From NCBI RefSeq assembly GCF_019429335.1, contig NZ_JAHYJB010000005.1:46589-110588 (forward strand): a stretch of DNA of 64,000 nt. Direction: 5' to 3'. The translations under genes were made by a program, and so were the position numbers. The notes beneath the pieces were generated by a model. That model was given only the letters and a program-made list of their open reading frames with translations, had not been told where the DNA came from and searched no databases. Source of the stretch: Sulfurimonas sp. (GTDB taxonomy: Bacteria > Campylobacterota > Campylobacteria > Campylobacterales > Sulfurimonadaceae). This document shows, in pieces, positions 1 through 9,145 of this stretch. Each line of letters starts with the position of its first letter. The stretch's first letter is position 1.

Positions 1-2
1 CG

Positions 3-644
3 CTCTCTGAGATAGAGACGCTTATCGGCATAACTCCTGTGGCTGAGACATCACTCTCCGAGAGGATGACCACAACTAAGGTAAATTCTGAACATATTGC
101 AACCCTGATGCAGTTTATTCCAAGCGGTTCTCCGGTAGAGTACCGGGGAGTTACAAGCACTTTTGGATATAGGATACATCCGACGCTAAATTCAAAAGAG
201 CTTCATCGCGGTATTGATTTGAAGGCGGATATGAAGACTCCTGTTTATGCTACAGCTGATGGGATTGTAGAGTGGTCCGGATATCATCAAAAAAGCGGAT
301 TTGGAAATCTTGTAATTATTCAGCACAATTACGGGTTTAAGACATATTTTGCGCACCTGAATAAGGCAGTGATTGGATCTGGAAAGTTTGTAAAAAAAGG
401 TGATTTAATCGCCTACACTGGGAATACAGGTATGAGCAGCGGCCCGCATTTGCACTATGAGATTAAATTTATTCAAAGATCGGTTGATCCTTTGGCATTT
501 GTAAAATGGAGCGTAAAAAACTATAATGATATATTTCAAAAGGAGAAACAAATACCATGGCAATCTTTAATAACAGCGACAGCACACATAAAAGTACCGG
601 CACCGACGCAAACACTACCATCATCACAGCTGGCTCTGCAATAA
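3..644 (+). CDS. M23 (LytM) peptidoglycan endopeptidase, Csd1-like, 5' partial
   Basis: A Zn-dependent endopeptidase that would cut peptidoglycan crosslinks in the periplasm. The frame is open back to base 3 with no convincing start (the GTG at 39 lies inside the coding frame), so the N-terminus, probably with a membrane anchor and coiled coil, is outside the window. The M23 domain is complete: HRGIDL supplies the first metal His and Asp, and GPHLHYEI the HxH motif. The last 88 bases overlap the bactofilin gene in another frame. In Helicobacter pylori the M23 gene csd1 overlaps the bactofilin gene ccmA and mfd lies next to them (recalled from the literature), so a helical cell-shape role is likely. 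The C-terminal ~25 residues lie in the overlap and look poorly constrained. Confidence 0.88.
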   Translation, partial: LSEIETLIGITPVAETSLSERMTTTKVNSEHIATLMQFIPSGSPVEYRGVTSTFGYRIHPTLNSKELHRGIDLKADMKTPVYATADGIVEWSGYHQKSGFGNLVIIQHNYGFKTYFAHLNKAVIGSGKFVKKGDLIAYTGNTGMSSGPHLHYEIKFIQRSVDPLAFVKWSVKNYNDIFQKEKQIPWQSLITATAHIKVPAPTQTLPSSQLALQ

Positions 645-1012
645 AAGGGGAGATGAATCTTGCATGCAATCTCTATGTTGACGGAGAGTTTGAGGGTACA
701 ATACGCTCAAGTAAAGAGGTGAATATAGGCAAGCATGGACACATAAACGGCGATGTATTTACAACTAGATTGGTTGTTCAGGGATACATAGAGGGCAATA
801 TCAACGCAAAACGAGTTGAGATTAAAGCTAACGGAAGAGTAAACGGCACAATAGAGTCAAGTGAACTTGTTATTGAGGCAAAAGGTATCTTTGAGGGAAG
901 CAGTATCGTAAAAGATGTGGCTGCTGCACCTAAAAAAGCGCCTTTAAGCGATAATATACCAACGGATACGATAAAAAGTATTTTAAATGAGCAAGAGGTA
1001 AAAATATCATAG
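557..1012 (+). CDS. ccmA: Bactofilin, CcmA-like cell-shape cytoskeletal protein
   Basis: Polymer-forming bactofilin of 151 residues. A short polar N-terminus is followed by a beta-helical domain (about residues 25-120) built of repeating turns such as VDGEFEGTI, INGDVFTT and VNGTIESS, ending in a short disordered tail. The ATG at 557 is chosen because AAGGAG lies just upstream, even though this places the start 88 bases inside the M23 peptidase frame. Bactofilins scaffold peptidoglycan hydrolases, and the overlap implies translational coupling with the peptidase upstream. The gene is followed after 16 bases by mfd. Cytoplasmic or membrane-associated. Confidence 0.93.
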   Translation: MAIFNNSDSTHKSTGTDANTTIITAGSAIKGEMNLACNLYVDGEFEGTIRSSKEVNIGKHGHINGDVFTTRLVVQGYIEGNINAKRVEIKANGRVNGTIESSELVIEAKGIFEGSSIVKDVAAAPKKAPLSDNIPTDTIKSILNEQEVKIS

Positions 1013-1028
1013 TCCTCCGTACACACTA

Positions 1029-4010
1029 ATGTCACAACATAGACTATTTCAATATTATAAAACCGCAAAAAATCAAGATTTAGAGCTCTTGATTTGCGAT
1101 GACTCAAAAGAGGCGCATGAACTTGAGAGCGTAGCCAGATTTTTCAAGCAGGATGTTATTGTATTTCCTGACTTCAGAGCCACTTACGGGGATGATTTGA
1201 GGGTTTACAAAGAGGAGATTCACGAGCTCTTCTGTGCTTTGAGAAAATATTATACATGCAAGAAAAAGCCGCTTGTTATTTCGCCGCTAAAAACACTCCT
1301 TTTCAATCTGCCCAACAAAGAGCTTTTAGACTCTGTTGTTATAGAGTTTGGAACAAAAATAGAGTTTAAAAAATTCCAAGAGCAGATGCTTTTTTGGGGA
1401 TACAGCTTTGTTGATATGGTGCAGGTTGAGGGAGAGATATCTTTTCGCGGAGACATTATAGATATCTATCCGCCATCAAGCGCCATGCCTCTTCGCATCT
1501 CGCTCTTTAACGATGAGATTGAACAGATAAAATATTTTGAACTTGAATCCCAAAGAACGCAAAAAGATGAGCTTGAGAGCTTTGAGCTTACTCCAGCATT
1601 TTTTTCTCTCGATGAAGAGGGGTTTGAGAGCCTAAACGAAAGGGTAAAAGAGAGCGAGTTTGACTCTCTTGTAAAAGATATAGCCTCTTTGGGTCTATGG
1701 TATTTGGGCGAAAACGCTATTAGCTTTCTAGAGGGCAAAAATGCAAAACTAATCAGAAATCTGGATGCCATTTTGGTAGATGCTTATGCGCTTAATAAAC
1801 CAACACTCCCAAGAGAGTGCTTCAATCTTGAGGTTTTAAGTGAATCTGATGATTTTAAAGAGATTTACGTTAGCGACCTTCACTCTCTCTTAAAAGTGCA
1901 CAAAGATAAAAAGATAGTCGTTATCGCTTCAAATGAGGCTGTCATAAAACAGGCAGGGCTGTTTGAGCTTAAAAATATCAGCGTGGTTTATGCCCCATAT
2001 ATCTTAAACATAATCTCCAAAGATGAGCTTGTTATCTCTTTAAACAAGCAAAATAAGCTAAGACGAAGAAGAAAAAGCTCAATCCTGCTTGATGATTTAA
2101 AATCAGGCGATTATGTCGTTCATGAGGATTACGGTGTCGGTATATTTGAGTCTATCGAACAGACTCAAATACTGGGTGGTATTAAAGATTTTATAGTTAT
2201 CAAGTACGTTGGTGACGATAAGATTCTGCTTCCTGTTGAAAATCTTGACTGTATCGACCGCTACATCGCCTCAGGCGGTTCTGTTCCAGTTTTGGACAAG
2301 CTTGGCAAAGGAAGTTTCGGCAAACTAAAAGAGAGCGTTAAAAAACGTCTTATGGAGATAGCTGGGCAGATTGTAAATACCGCTGCCGCAAGAGAGTTGA
2401 TTCAAGCGCCTAAAATCAGGGTAGATGAGAGCGAGTTAAGAGAGTTTCAAAAGCTCTCCGGATTTCTTTATACGGATGACCAGACTCAGTCAATTAATGA
2501 GATAATTACGCAGATGAGCTCAGGTCACATCATGGACAGACTCCTTAGCGGAGATGTCGGTTTCGGCAAGACAGAGGTAGCGATGAATGCAATATATGCA
2601 TCATACAAGTCAGGCTTGCAAGCGGCGCTGATTGTTCCGACAACGCTTCTCTCGGCTCAGCACTACCGCTCACTTCGCGAGAGATTCGGCAACCTTGGAA
2701 TCAAGACGGCTAAGCTTGATAGATTTGTAAGCTCAAAAGACAGAAGCAATATAATAAAAGGTCTCGCTTCAGGCGAAATAGATGCAGTAGTGGGGACACA
2801 CTCTCTTTTTAATCTGGATTTTAAAAACTTAGGTTTGGTTATCATAGACGAAGAGCACAGATTCGGCGTAAAACAAAAAGAGAAGATAAAAGAGCTATAC
2901 CACAATGTTCATCTTCTCTCAATGAGTGCAACTCCGATACCGCGCTCGCTAAATCAGGCACTAAGCTCCATAAAAACAATGTCGCAGCTACTCACTCCTC
3001 CAAGCCAAAGACAGCCGGTTAGAACCTTTGTGAAAGCGTATGAAGAGAAGCTGATAAAAGAGGTACTGCTCAGAGAGATTCGCCGTGGCGGGCAGATTTT
3101 TTATGTCCATAACTCAATTGACCATATGCCTATAAAATTAGGTGAGTTAAAGGCACTATTGCCGTCGCTTAGAGTTGTTATGCTCCACTCAAGAATCTCT
3201 GCAGCTGATACAGAAAAAGAGCTTTTAAAGTTTGAAGCGGGCGAATATGACCTTATGCTTGCAACCTCCATCATCGAGTCAGGCATCCATATGCCTCGCG
3301 TAAACACTATAATAGTCGATGGCGCAGACAGATTCGGTATGGCGGACTTGCATCAGCTTCGCGGTCGGGTAGGGCGCAGCAATGTTGAGGGCTTTGCATA
3401 TTTTATAGTAAACGACAAAGAGACTTTGACCGATGATGCTAAAAAAAGGCTTCTGGCGTTAGAGTCAAACTCATTTTTGGGAAGCGGTTCGGTACTGGCT
3501 TACCACGATTTAGAGATACGCGGCGGCGGAAATCTTGTCGGAGATGCTCAGAGCGGACATATAAAAAATATCGGCTATTCGCTCTATCTAAGACTGCTTG
3601 AAGACGCTATAAAACTCCTTAGCAATCAGGCAGAGAGCGAAAAGCTAAAAGTAGATATAAAACTTACCATCTCTGCATACGTCTCCGATGAGGTCGTAAA
3701 AGAGGATAGACTTCGCATAGATATCTACAGAAGGCTCTCGGCATGCATCGAGCCTGTTGAGATTTATGAGATACAAGAAGAGGTTATTGACAGATTTGGA
3801 GAGCTTGACGTGCCGAGTAAACAGTTTTTTGAACTGATGGTTATCAAACTCTTGAGTTTGCACAAAAAGATAAAAAGCGTATCCAATTACGGTCAGAACA
3901 TTACCTTTACATATATAGATGAGAAAAAAGATAGTATAAAGTCAGATTCAAAAGATGATGATGACATCATAAAAGCAGCGTTGAAGTATCTTAGAGGAGC
4001 AGAGAGTTGA
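1029..4010 (+). CDS. mfd: Transcription-repair coupling factor Mfd
   Basis: ATP-dependent translocase that removes stalled RNA polymerase from damaged DNA and recruits UvrA. At 993 residues it is shorter than the E. coli protein (about 1150). Order: degenerate UvrB-like N-terminus; CarD-like RNA-polymerase interaction domain near residue 357 (SGDYVVHEDYGVGIF); Walker A GDVGFGKTE near 507; DEEH box near 607; RecG-like motor with the GRVGRS motif near 779; C-terminal UvrA-inhibitory domain. The stop overlaps the next gene's TTG start by 4 bases, so the two are probably co-translated. The bactofilin gene lies 16 bases upstream. Confidence 0.98.
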   Translation: MSQHRLFQYYKTAKNQDLELLICDDSKEAHELESVARFFKQDVIVFPDFRATYGDDLRVYKEEIHELFCALRKYYTCKKKPLVISPLKTLLFNLPNKELLDSVVIEFGTKIEFKKFQEQMLFWGYSFVDMVQVEGEISFRGDIIDIYPPSSAMPLRISLFNDEIEQIKYFELESQRTQKDELESFELTPAFFSLDEEGFESLNERVKESEFDSLVKDIASLGLWYLGENAISFLEGKNAKLIRNLDAILVDAYALNKPTLPRECFNLEVLSESDDFKEIYVSDLHSLLKVHKDKKIVVIASNEAVIKQAGLFELKNISVVYAPYILNIISKDELVISLNKQNKLRRRRKSSILLDDLKSGDYVVHEDYGVGIFESIEQTQILGGIKDFIVIKYVGDDKILLPVENLDCIDRYIASGGSVPVLDKLGKGSFGKLKESVKKRLMEIAGQIVNTAAARELIQAPKIRVDESELREFQKLSGFLYTDDQTQSINEIITQMSSGHIMDRLLSGDVGFGKTEVAMNAIYASYKSGLQAALIVPTTLLSAQHYRSLRERFGNLGIKTAKLDRFVSSKDRSNIIKGLASGEIDAVVGTHSLFNLDFKNLGLVIIDEEHRFGVKQKEKIKELYHNVHLLSMSATPIPRSLNQALSSIKTMSQLLTPPSQRQPVRTFVKAYEEKLIKEVLLREIRRGGQIFYVHNSIDHMPIKLGELKALLPSLRVVMLHSRISAADTEKELLKFEAGEYDLMLATSIIESGIHMPRVNTIIVDGADRFGMADLHQLRGRVGRSNVEGFAYFIVNDKETLTDDAKKRLLALESNSFLGSGSVLAYHDLEIRGGGNLVGDAQSGHIKNIGYSLYLRLLEDAIKLLSNQAESEKLKVDIKLTISAYVSDEVVKEDRLRIDIYRRLSACIEPVEIYEIQEEVIDRFGELDVPSKQFFELMVIKLLSLHKKIKSVSNYGQNITFTYIDEKKDSIKSDSKDDDDIIKAALKYLRGAES

Positions 4011-4819
4011 GAGTAGCATTTATAGGCGATATTGTAGGCAGTCCCGGCAGAGATATGTTAAAAGCGCATCTCAAAAAAATCAGACAAGAACATAATATAG
4101 ATTTTGTAGTTGCAAACTATGAAAATGCCTCTCACGGTTTTGGGCTGACTGCAAAAAATGCAAGCGAGATTGCAAGTTTCGGCGTTGACTGCATGAGTGG
4201 CGGAAACCACACATGGGATAAAAAAGATGTTGAAGCGCTTTTTGACACCCACGAGATTTTGCGACCTCACAACTACCCTGATGAGGTAAAAGGAACAGGC
4301 TGCAAAGTTTACGATGTGTGCGGAGATAAACTGGCAGTTTTAAACCTGATGGGCCACTACTCAATGCCATATACCGAGAACGCTTTTAGAACGGCAAAGA
4401 GTACGGTTGAGGCTTTACATGCAGATGGCGTAAAAAATATCTTTATAGATTTTCATGCAGAGGCTACAAGCGAGAAGCGTGCCATGATGCTGCTGCTTCA
4501 AGGGAGTGTGAGTGCCATAATCGGAACGCATACGCATGTCTCAACCGATGATTTTCAAATCTCCAAAGGCACTGCATATCTAACAGATATGGGACTGAGC
4601 GGCTGTCGTGATAATGTAATCGGTATGGATGAGAAAGTGCCTCTAAAGCAGTTTTTTACCGGAATCAAAGGTCATTTTGATATTCCAAAAAAGTGCAAGA
4701 AAATAATGCAGATAGCTATTATGGATTTTAGCGGCGGAAAGTGCAGCAACGCATATAAGTTAAAGATATTTGAAGAGGGAACACTCATTAGAACTGATGC
4801 CTGGATAGAAGCAGAGTAG
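4007..4819 (+). CDS. YmdB-family metallophosphoesterase
   Basis: TIGR00282/YmdB-type dinuclear-metal phosphoesterase, 270 residues, the usual family length. Metal-binding motifs are visible in order: GDIVGSPGR at the N-terminus, NYENASHG, GGNHTWD, DFHAEATSEK and GTHTHVSTDD. Characterised members hydrolyse 2',3'-cyclic nucleotides and affect RNA turnover and biofilm behaviour; the substrate here is unknown. The start is a TTG overlapping the mfd stop (TTGA), supported by the immediately matching N-terminal beta strand (MRVAFIGDI). Converges with the small minus-strand gene that ends at 4820. Confidence 0.92.
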   Translation: MRVAFIGDIVGSPGRDMLKAHLKKIRQEHNIDFVVANYENASHGFGLTAKNASEIASFGVDCMSGGNHTWDKKDVEALFDTHEILRPHNYPDEVKGTGCKVYDVCGDKLAVLNLMGHYSMPYTENAFRTAKSTVEALHADGVKNIFIDFHAEATSEKRAMMLLLQGSVSAIIGTHTHVSTDDFQISKGTAYLTDMGLSGCRDNVIGMDEKVPLKQFFTGIKGHFDIPKKCKKIMQIAIMDFSGGKCSNAYKLKIFEEGTLIRTDAWIEAE

Positions 4820-5278
4820 TTAAGCTGCTGTTATTTGGAAATATCTGTCGTTTGCTTCGTATGTATTTACCATAACATGACGTAAATTTTTCTCTTTTGC
4901 TTCTTTAATGTCACTGGGCAGCTTATCATCTATTTTTGGGGTCTGATTTAGGGTAAGAGCAGGTTTTCTAACAAGTGAAAACATCGTAATATTTCCATCA
5001 TAAGCGGCTTTTGCATTGATTGTTGTAGTTAATTGTTTTAGTTTTATCTCACTCTGGCTTTGCAGCTGCTTTTGGAGTTTTTGCTGGTTGTTAAAAGATT
5101 TGTAGTTAGAGATATAATCGATAGGGAGATTTTTATCGGTGTGCGACTTCACTATAGCAGAGTTTGATAGCTCTTTGCTAAAAGATTCTGACTCACCCTT
5201 AGGCTCTTTGGTCTTGTATAAGTCTGTTTTATTGGAGCTGTTTGGGCTGATAAATGTAGTGTAAGTAGATACAAACAT
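4820..5278 (-). CDS. Hypothetical protein, function unknown
   Basis: I do not recognise this protein of 152 residues. It is hydrophilic, rich in Ser, Thr, Lys, Asn and Gln, has a Q/K-rich, probably helical middle (about residues 55-90), and shows no signal peptide, membrane segment or catalytic motif. The ATG at 5278 is preferred over an in-frame start at 5317 because AAGGAGG lies just upstream and a TATAAT box lies between the two candidates. It stands alone between the YmdB-like gene (convergent) and a two-component system (divergent). Composition resembles small accessory proteins of Campylobacterota, but that is only an impression. Confidence 0.72.
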   Translation of the reverse strand: MFVSTYTTFISPNSSNKTDLYKTKEPKGESESFSKELSNSAIVKSHTDKNLPIDYISNYKSFNNQQKLQKQLQSQSEIKLKQLTTTINAKAAYDGNITMFSLVRKPALTLNQTPKIDDKLPSDIKEAKEKNLRHVMVNTYEANDRYFQITAA

Positions 5279-5305
5279 TTTAGCCTCCTTTGCCAACAAT
5301 GGAGT

Positions 5306-5311
5306 ATTATA
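5306..5311 (-). promoter_or_regulatory. -10 box of the small unknown gene
   Basis: TATAAT on the minus strand, 28 bases upstream of the ATG at 5278. No clear -35. Its position supports the shorter start of the gene. Confidence 0.5.
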
Positions 5312-5366
5312 AGCCAAATGAACTTCAAAAACTATAAAAACAGGAAGCGTATTTTTTTAATACATT

Positions 5367-5375
5367 TGATACAAT
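5367..5375 (+). promoter_or_regulatory. Extended -10 promoter for the two-component pair
   Basis: TGATACAAT (TG-N-TACAAT) preceded by a T-rich run, the pattern typical of Campylobacterota vegetative promoters. It lies about 26 bases upstream of the response-regulator start, with AGGG as ribosome-binding site between them. Confidence 0.5.
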
Positions 5376-5400
5376 AGTAAAAAAAATATTAGGGATGTTT

Positions 5401-6075
5401 ATGGGCGCTAAAATCGTTATTGTAGAAGATGAAGAGGATTTATTAGAGCTTATTGAATACAATTTGACAAAAGAGGGCTATGAGGTAATAGGATTTTTAA
5501 ACACAAAAAGCGTTGAGCAGATGCTTAGCGAAGAGAGTGTTGATTTGCTTATTATGGATAGAAATCTCCCCGGAGTGGAGGGGAGCGAGTTTGTTCAGCT
5601 TCTTAGAAAAGATGGATTTGCAACACCGGTTATCTATCTAAGCGCAAAAAATGCAGACTCTGAGATAGAGGAGGGGTTTTTAAGAGGCGGAGATGACTAT
5701 ATAACAAAGCCTTTCAATATGAAAGAGCTGCTGCTCCGCATCAAAGCAATTTTGAGAAGAACAAGCAAAAAGGTCGAAGAGGGCATTTTGGCATACAGGG
5801 ATTTGGTGCTGGATAGAAGCTCAAGAACCCTTAGCGTAGACGGCAAAAGCGTAGATGTCACAAAGCTTGAATTTAACCTGCTGTGTGAATTTATTTTAAA
5901 CAAAAACAGCGTTCTTGACCGCGACTATCTGCTCGAAAACGTCTGGGACGGGGCGGAAGAGTATCAATACAAAACCGTAAACGTTGCCATAAATAGACTA
6001 AAAGAGAAGATAGACTCAGATAAAAGTAAAAATTATATTCAAACAGTCCGCGGAATAGGGTATAAGTTGTGCTAA
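5401..6075 (+). CDS. OmpR/PhoB-family response regulator
   Basis: DNA-binding response regulator of 224 residues. The receiver domain has the acidic pair in VEDEEDLLELIEYNL, phosphoacceptor Asp about residue 53 (MDRNLPG), a Ser/Ala switch region (YLSAK) and Lys in ITKPF. A winged-helix Trans_reg_C domain follows from about residue 130, ending TVRGIGYKL. The ATG at 5401 is preferred to one at 5395 because AGGG is correctly spaced only from the second. The N-terminus closely resembles PhoB, and the next gene encodes a PhoR-like kinase with a 7-base overlap, so phosphate or envelope sensing is the best guess. No pst genes are in the window. Confidence 0.93.
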   Translation: MGAKIVIVEDEEDLLELIEYNLTKEGYEVIGFLNTKSVEQMLSEESVDLLIMDRNLPGVEGSEFVQLLRKDGFATPVIYLSAKNADSEIEEGFLRGGDDYITKPFNMKELLLRIKAILRRTSKKVEEGILAYRDLVLDRSSRTLSVDGKSVDVTKLEFNLLCEFILNKNSVLDRDYLLENVWDGAEEYQYKTVNVAINRLKEKIDSDKSKNYIQTVRGIGYKLC

Positions 6076-7463
6076 AAATACATCAGATATTTATACTCAA
6101 ATTTCTGCTGTTATTTGCAAGCACGCTACTTATCATATCCGTTATCAGCTATATAGCTTTAAAATCCATAGTCGTAGAGCATAACAAAAATCATCTAAAA
6201 CATGCAATCGAGCTGATGGAGATAGAGCTTGAGAATATAGGGGATTTGGACGCATATGCCCTTAAGGTTTATGAAAAAACATCCCTCAGAGCGACAATAA
6301 TCGCTGAAGACGGAGTTGTTGTGGCAGAATCAAACGCTGACAAAGCTCAAATGGACAATCACGCTTCGCGTATCGAAGTAATGGAGTCGAATTCTCAAGA
6401 TTATGGGAGTGTCATAAGATATTCAAACACGGTTAAGGCTGATTATTTGAATGTCGTAAAAAAAATAGCCCATAAAGAGGGACAGATCTATATACGGCTA
6501 TCCATGAGTTTGGCGCAGATAATGGATGACTTCTACTCGCTTTGGATAAAACTCTTTTTTATTTTTATGGGCATTTTGGTCGTTGCCGCATTTGTGTCAA
6601 AAAATATGAGCCAGAGAATAGTTTATGATATCACCCAGCTTAGAAACTATCTTGATGAGGTTTCAAGCAAAAACTACAAAGCGGTTGTGAAGACAAAATA
6701 TTTTTATGAGTTTTTGCAAATCTCGCTGCTTTTGAAAAATCTCGTAAAAAAACTCAGCAAAAACGAGAAGAAAAAAGCGAAGCATATGGCAAAGCTAAGG
6801 CTTATAAACAAGCAAAAAAACGATATCCTCTCTGCTATCTCACATGAGTTTAAAAATCCTGTGGCGGCTATTATGGGCTATGCGCAGACTATCCAAGAAG
6901 ATAGCGACATGCCAAAGAGCGTCAGGGATAAATTTTTGAGCAAAATTAGCTCAAACGGCGAGAAGATATCCAAGATGTTAGATAGGCTTACTCTCTCGGT
7001 TAAGCTTGAAAATGGCGATTTGGCAATAAATAAGAGCGAGTTTGATTTAAAACAGCTTTGTCATGAAGTCGCATCAAATCTCGCTCTAAAATATAAAGAG
7101 AGAGATATAAGAGTTGTAGCAGATGAGCAGCTGATTTTTACCGATAAGACGATGCTGGAGCTAGCTCTTATCAATCTGGTTGACAATGCTCTGAAATACT
7201 CCAAAAGTGATGTCATAATTGAGCTAAAAGATAAAAAAGTCTCAGTCTTAGACAGTGGCATAGGCATAAGAGAAGAGCATCTAAAGAGCATTGCAGAGAA
7301 GTTTTACAGGGTGGATAAAAACAGATGGGACAACTCTATGGGAATTGGCTTAGCTATGGTTACTTATGTTTTAAAACTGCTTGACTCGTCGCTTGAGATA
7401 AGCTCTGAGTTTGGCAAAGGTTCGAGCTTTGGTTTTAGCGTGGAGAAGATGTCAAAGAGTTAG
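6069..7463 (+). CDS. PhoR-like sensor histidine kinase
   Basis: Membrane histidine kinase of 464 residues starting at GTG and overlapping the regulator stop by 7 bases. Two membrane segments (about residues 8-32 and 156-178) flank a periplasmic domain with ATIIAEDGVVVAESNAD and the NHASR motif, which resembles the PhoR extracytoplasmic PAS-like domain. The phospho-accepting His is near 259 (SHEFKNPVAA), then N box NLVDNALKYS, G1 DSGIGI and G2 GIGLAMV. It presumably phosphorylates the preceding PhoB-like regulator. The end overlaps the dnaX end by 4 bases in convergent orientation. Confidence 0.93.
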   Translation: MLKIHQIFILKFLLLFASTLLIISVISYIALKSIVVEHNKNHLKHAIELMEIELENIGDLDAYALKVYEKTSLRATIIAEDGVVVAESNADKAQMDNHASRIEVMESNSQDYGSVIRYSNTVKADYLNVVKKIAHKEGQIYIRLSMSLAQIMDDFYSLWIKLFFIFMGILVVAAFVSKNMSQRIVYDITQLRNYLDEVSSKNYKAVVKTKYFYEFLQISLLLKNLVKKLSKNEKKKAKHMAKLRLINKQKNDILSAISHEFKNPVAAIMGYAQTIQEDSDMPKSVRDKFLSKISSNGEKISKMLDRLTLSVKLENGDLAINKSEFDLKQLCHEVASNLALKYKERDIRVVADEQLIFTDKTMLELALINLVDNALKYSKSDVIIELKDKKVSVLDSGIGIREEHLKSIAEKFYRVDKNRWDNSMGIGLAMVTYVLKLLDSSLEISSEFGKGSSFGFSVEKMSKS

Positions 7464-9100
7464 ATTTTTAGCTGAACAGTTCTTTTTGTCGCTTCAAAAA
7501 GTTCGGTTGCTTTTTGAACCATCTGCTCTTCTAAAATATCCGCACCGTTTATCTCTCTTGAAGAGTCACCGCTCTGGCAGTTTGTAACACAGCTCGCACT
7601 TCCGCCGATTTCAACTTCCTCTATCATCGAAGCAGGCTCTTCTTCAACAGCCTCTGACTGCGTTATGCTCTCTTCTTTTTGAGCTTTGCTGCAAGCCTCA
7701 TGTTTGATTTTTGTCTCAAATCCAAACACCTCTCTTACCAGCTGTTTTATTACCGAGTAACCGTGTGTTAAGACCTTTTTGCACTCGTCATTTGCGCAGC
7801 TCTCCCAAGTAAGCAGGTTGTTTTCATAAGATATAAATGAGATGCTTCTCTCAAAACACTCTCCAAGTTCAAAATTTCTGTCTTTTATCTTTGAAACAAG
7901 CTCAAAGAAGGTATTTTCATAAGGATTTTTTTCTACATGTAGATTCTCTTTTGGCACCTTTTCTTCATGCTGAGACTGATTCTCATCTTTTGGCAGATTG
8001 ATTGGAGTTGCACATGATATGGCAGGTCTATGTATCTCTTTTTGCAGAGACTCTATCATCTGGTCAACCTCTTTTATGCGCAGAGCCTCAACCATTTTGA
8101 AAAATATAAGCGAGAGCACGAAAGAGCCATCGGCATTGATATGAAACAGATATTTCGCATCGCTTAAAATTCTAAAAAATCTATCCAGTACAAGTGTAGA
8201 GTAGAGCGCGTCTGCGGCGTACATTCTATCTTTTAAAAAGACTATAAGCTCATCAACTACCATCTCAGGTTCATAATCTTGCAGAACTTTTACATATTCG
8301 ACAATTTTTGCATAATCTTTTGCAAAAACTGCACTAAAGAGTTCACTTGTAAATTTCGGGTCAACGAGACCTAGCATATCTGTAACTGTACGCACGTCAA
8401 CATAGTTTTTAGAAAATATTATTGCCTGATCAAGCAGAGTAAGCGTATCTCTAAGGCTTCCGCTTCCGCTACGTGAGAGTATCTCTAACGCTTCCGCTTC
8501 ATATTTTATCCCCTCAAGGTTTAGGATATGGGCGAGGTGGTCTACTATTTTATTTGTAGCAATCGATTTAAATCTGAAGTGCTGAGTACGGCTCAGAATA
8601 GTTGCCGGAATCTTTAGAGGGTCGGTAGTCGCTAGTATAAACTTTACATATGATGGCGGCTCTTCAAGCGTTTTTAGCAGAGCGTTAAATGCCGGAGTGC
8701 TGAGCATGTGAACTTCATCAATTATAAAAATCTTAAATCTTGCGATTGAGGGCTTGTATTTTGTCTGCTCCACCAAATCGCGGATATCGTCTATTCCTCT
8801 GTTTGAAGCTCCGTCCATCTCAACGATGTCTATGTGGCGGCCATCAAGAGCCATGTTGCAGTTTTGGCAAGTTCCGCATGGCTGATGAGTTAAACCAGTT
8901 TCACAAATAAGAGCCTTTGCAAAGATGCGCGCGGTTGAAGTTTTTCCGCTTCCCCTGAGTCCTGAGAAAAGGTATGCGTGAGAGAGCCTGTTTGAGTCAA
9001 GCGCAAGTGAGAGAGTTTGGGAAACCGTTTCTTGACCTATAAGCTCATCAAAGCTTTTTGGTCTATATTTTCGCGCTAATACTTCTGAACTTTCTCTCAC
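7460..9100 (-). CDS. dnaX: DNA polymerase III subunit gamma/tau
   Basis: Clamp-loader ATPase of 546 residues. Walker A GLRGSGKT at 47-54, zinc-binding Cys at 66, 75, 78 and 81, and Walker B DEVH at 128-131 are all present, followed by the sensor 1 region (LATTDP) and collar domain. The C-terminal third is acidic and weakly conserved, as is usual for tau-specific sequence. A single uninterrupted frame encodes the long form. It stands apart from recR/ybaB-type neighbours and converges with the PhoR-like kinase. Confidence 0.97.
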   Translation of the reverse strand: MRESSEVLARKYRPKSFDELIGQETVSQTLSLALDSNRLSHAYLFSGLRGSGKTSTARIFAKALICETGLTHQPCGTCQNCNMALDGRHIDIVEMDGASNRGIDDIRDLVEQTKYKPSIARFKIFIIDEVHMLSTPAFNALLKTLEEPPSYVKFILATTDPLKIPATILSRTQHFRFKSIATNKIVDHLAHILNLEGIKYEAEALEILSRSGSGSLRDTLTLLDQAIIFSKNYVDVRTVTDMLGLVDPKFTSELFSAVFAKDYAKIVEYVKVLQDYEPEMVVDELIVFLKDRMYAADALYSTLVLDRFFRILSDAKYLFHINADGSFVLSLIFFKMVEALRIKEVDQMIESLQKEIHRPAISCATPINLPKDENQSQHEEKVPKENLHVEKNPYENTFFELVSKIKDRNFELGECFERSISFISYENNLLTWESCANDECKKVLTHGYSVIKQLVREVFGFETKIKHEACSKAQKEESITQSEAVEEEPASMIEEVEIGGSASCVTNCQSGDSSREINGADILEEQMVQKATELFEATKRTVQLKI

Positions 9101-9145
9101 GCCTGCCCTCCATTTTTAATTATGGTGATTTTAGCATTTTAAGAG

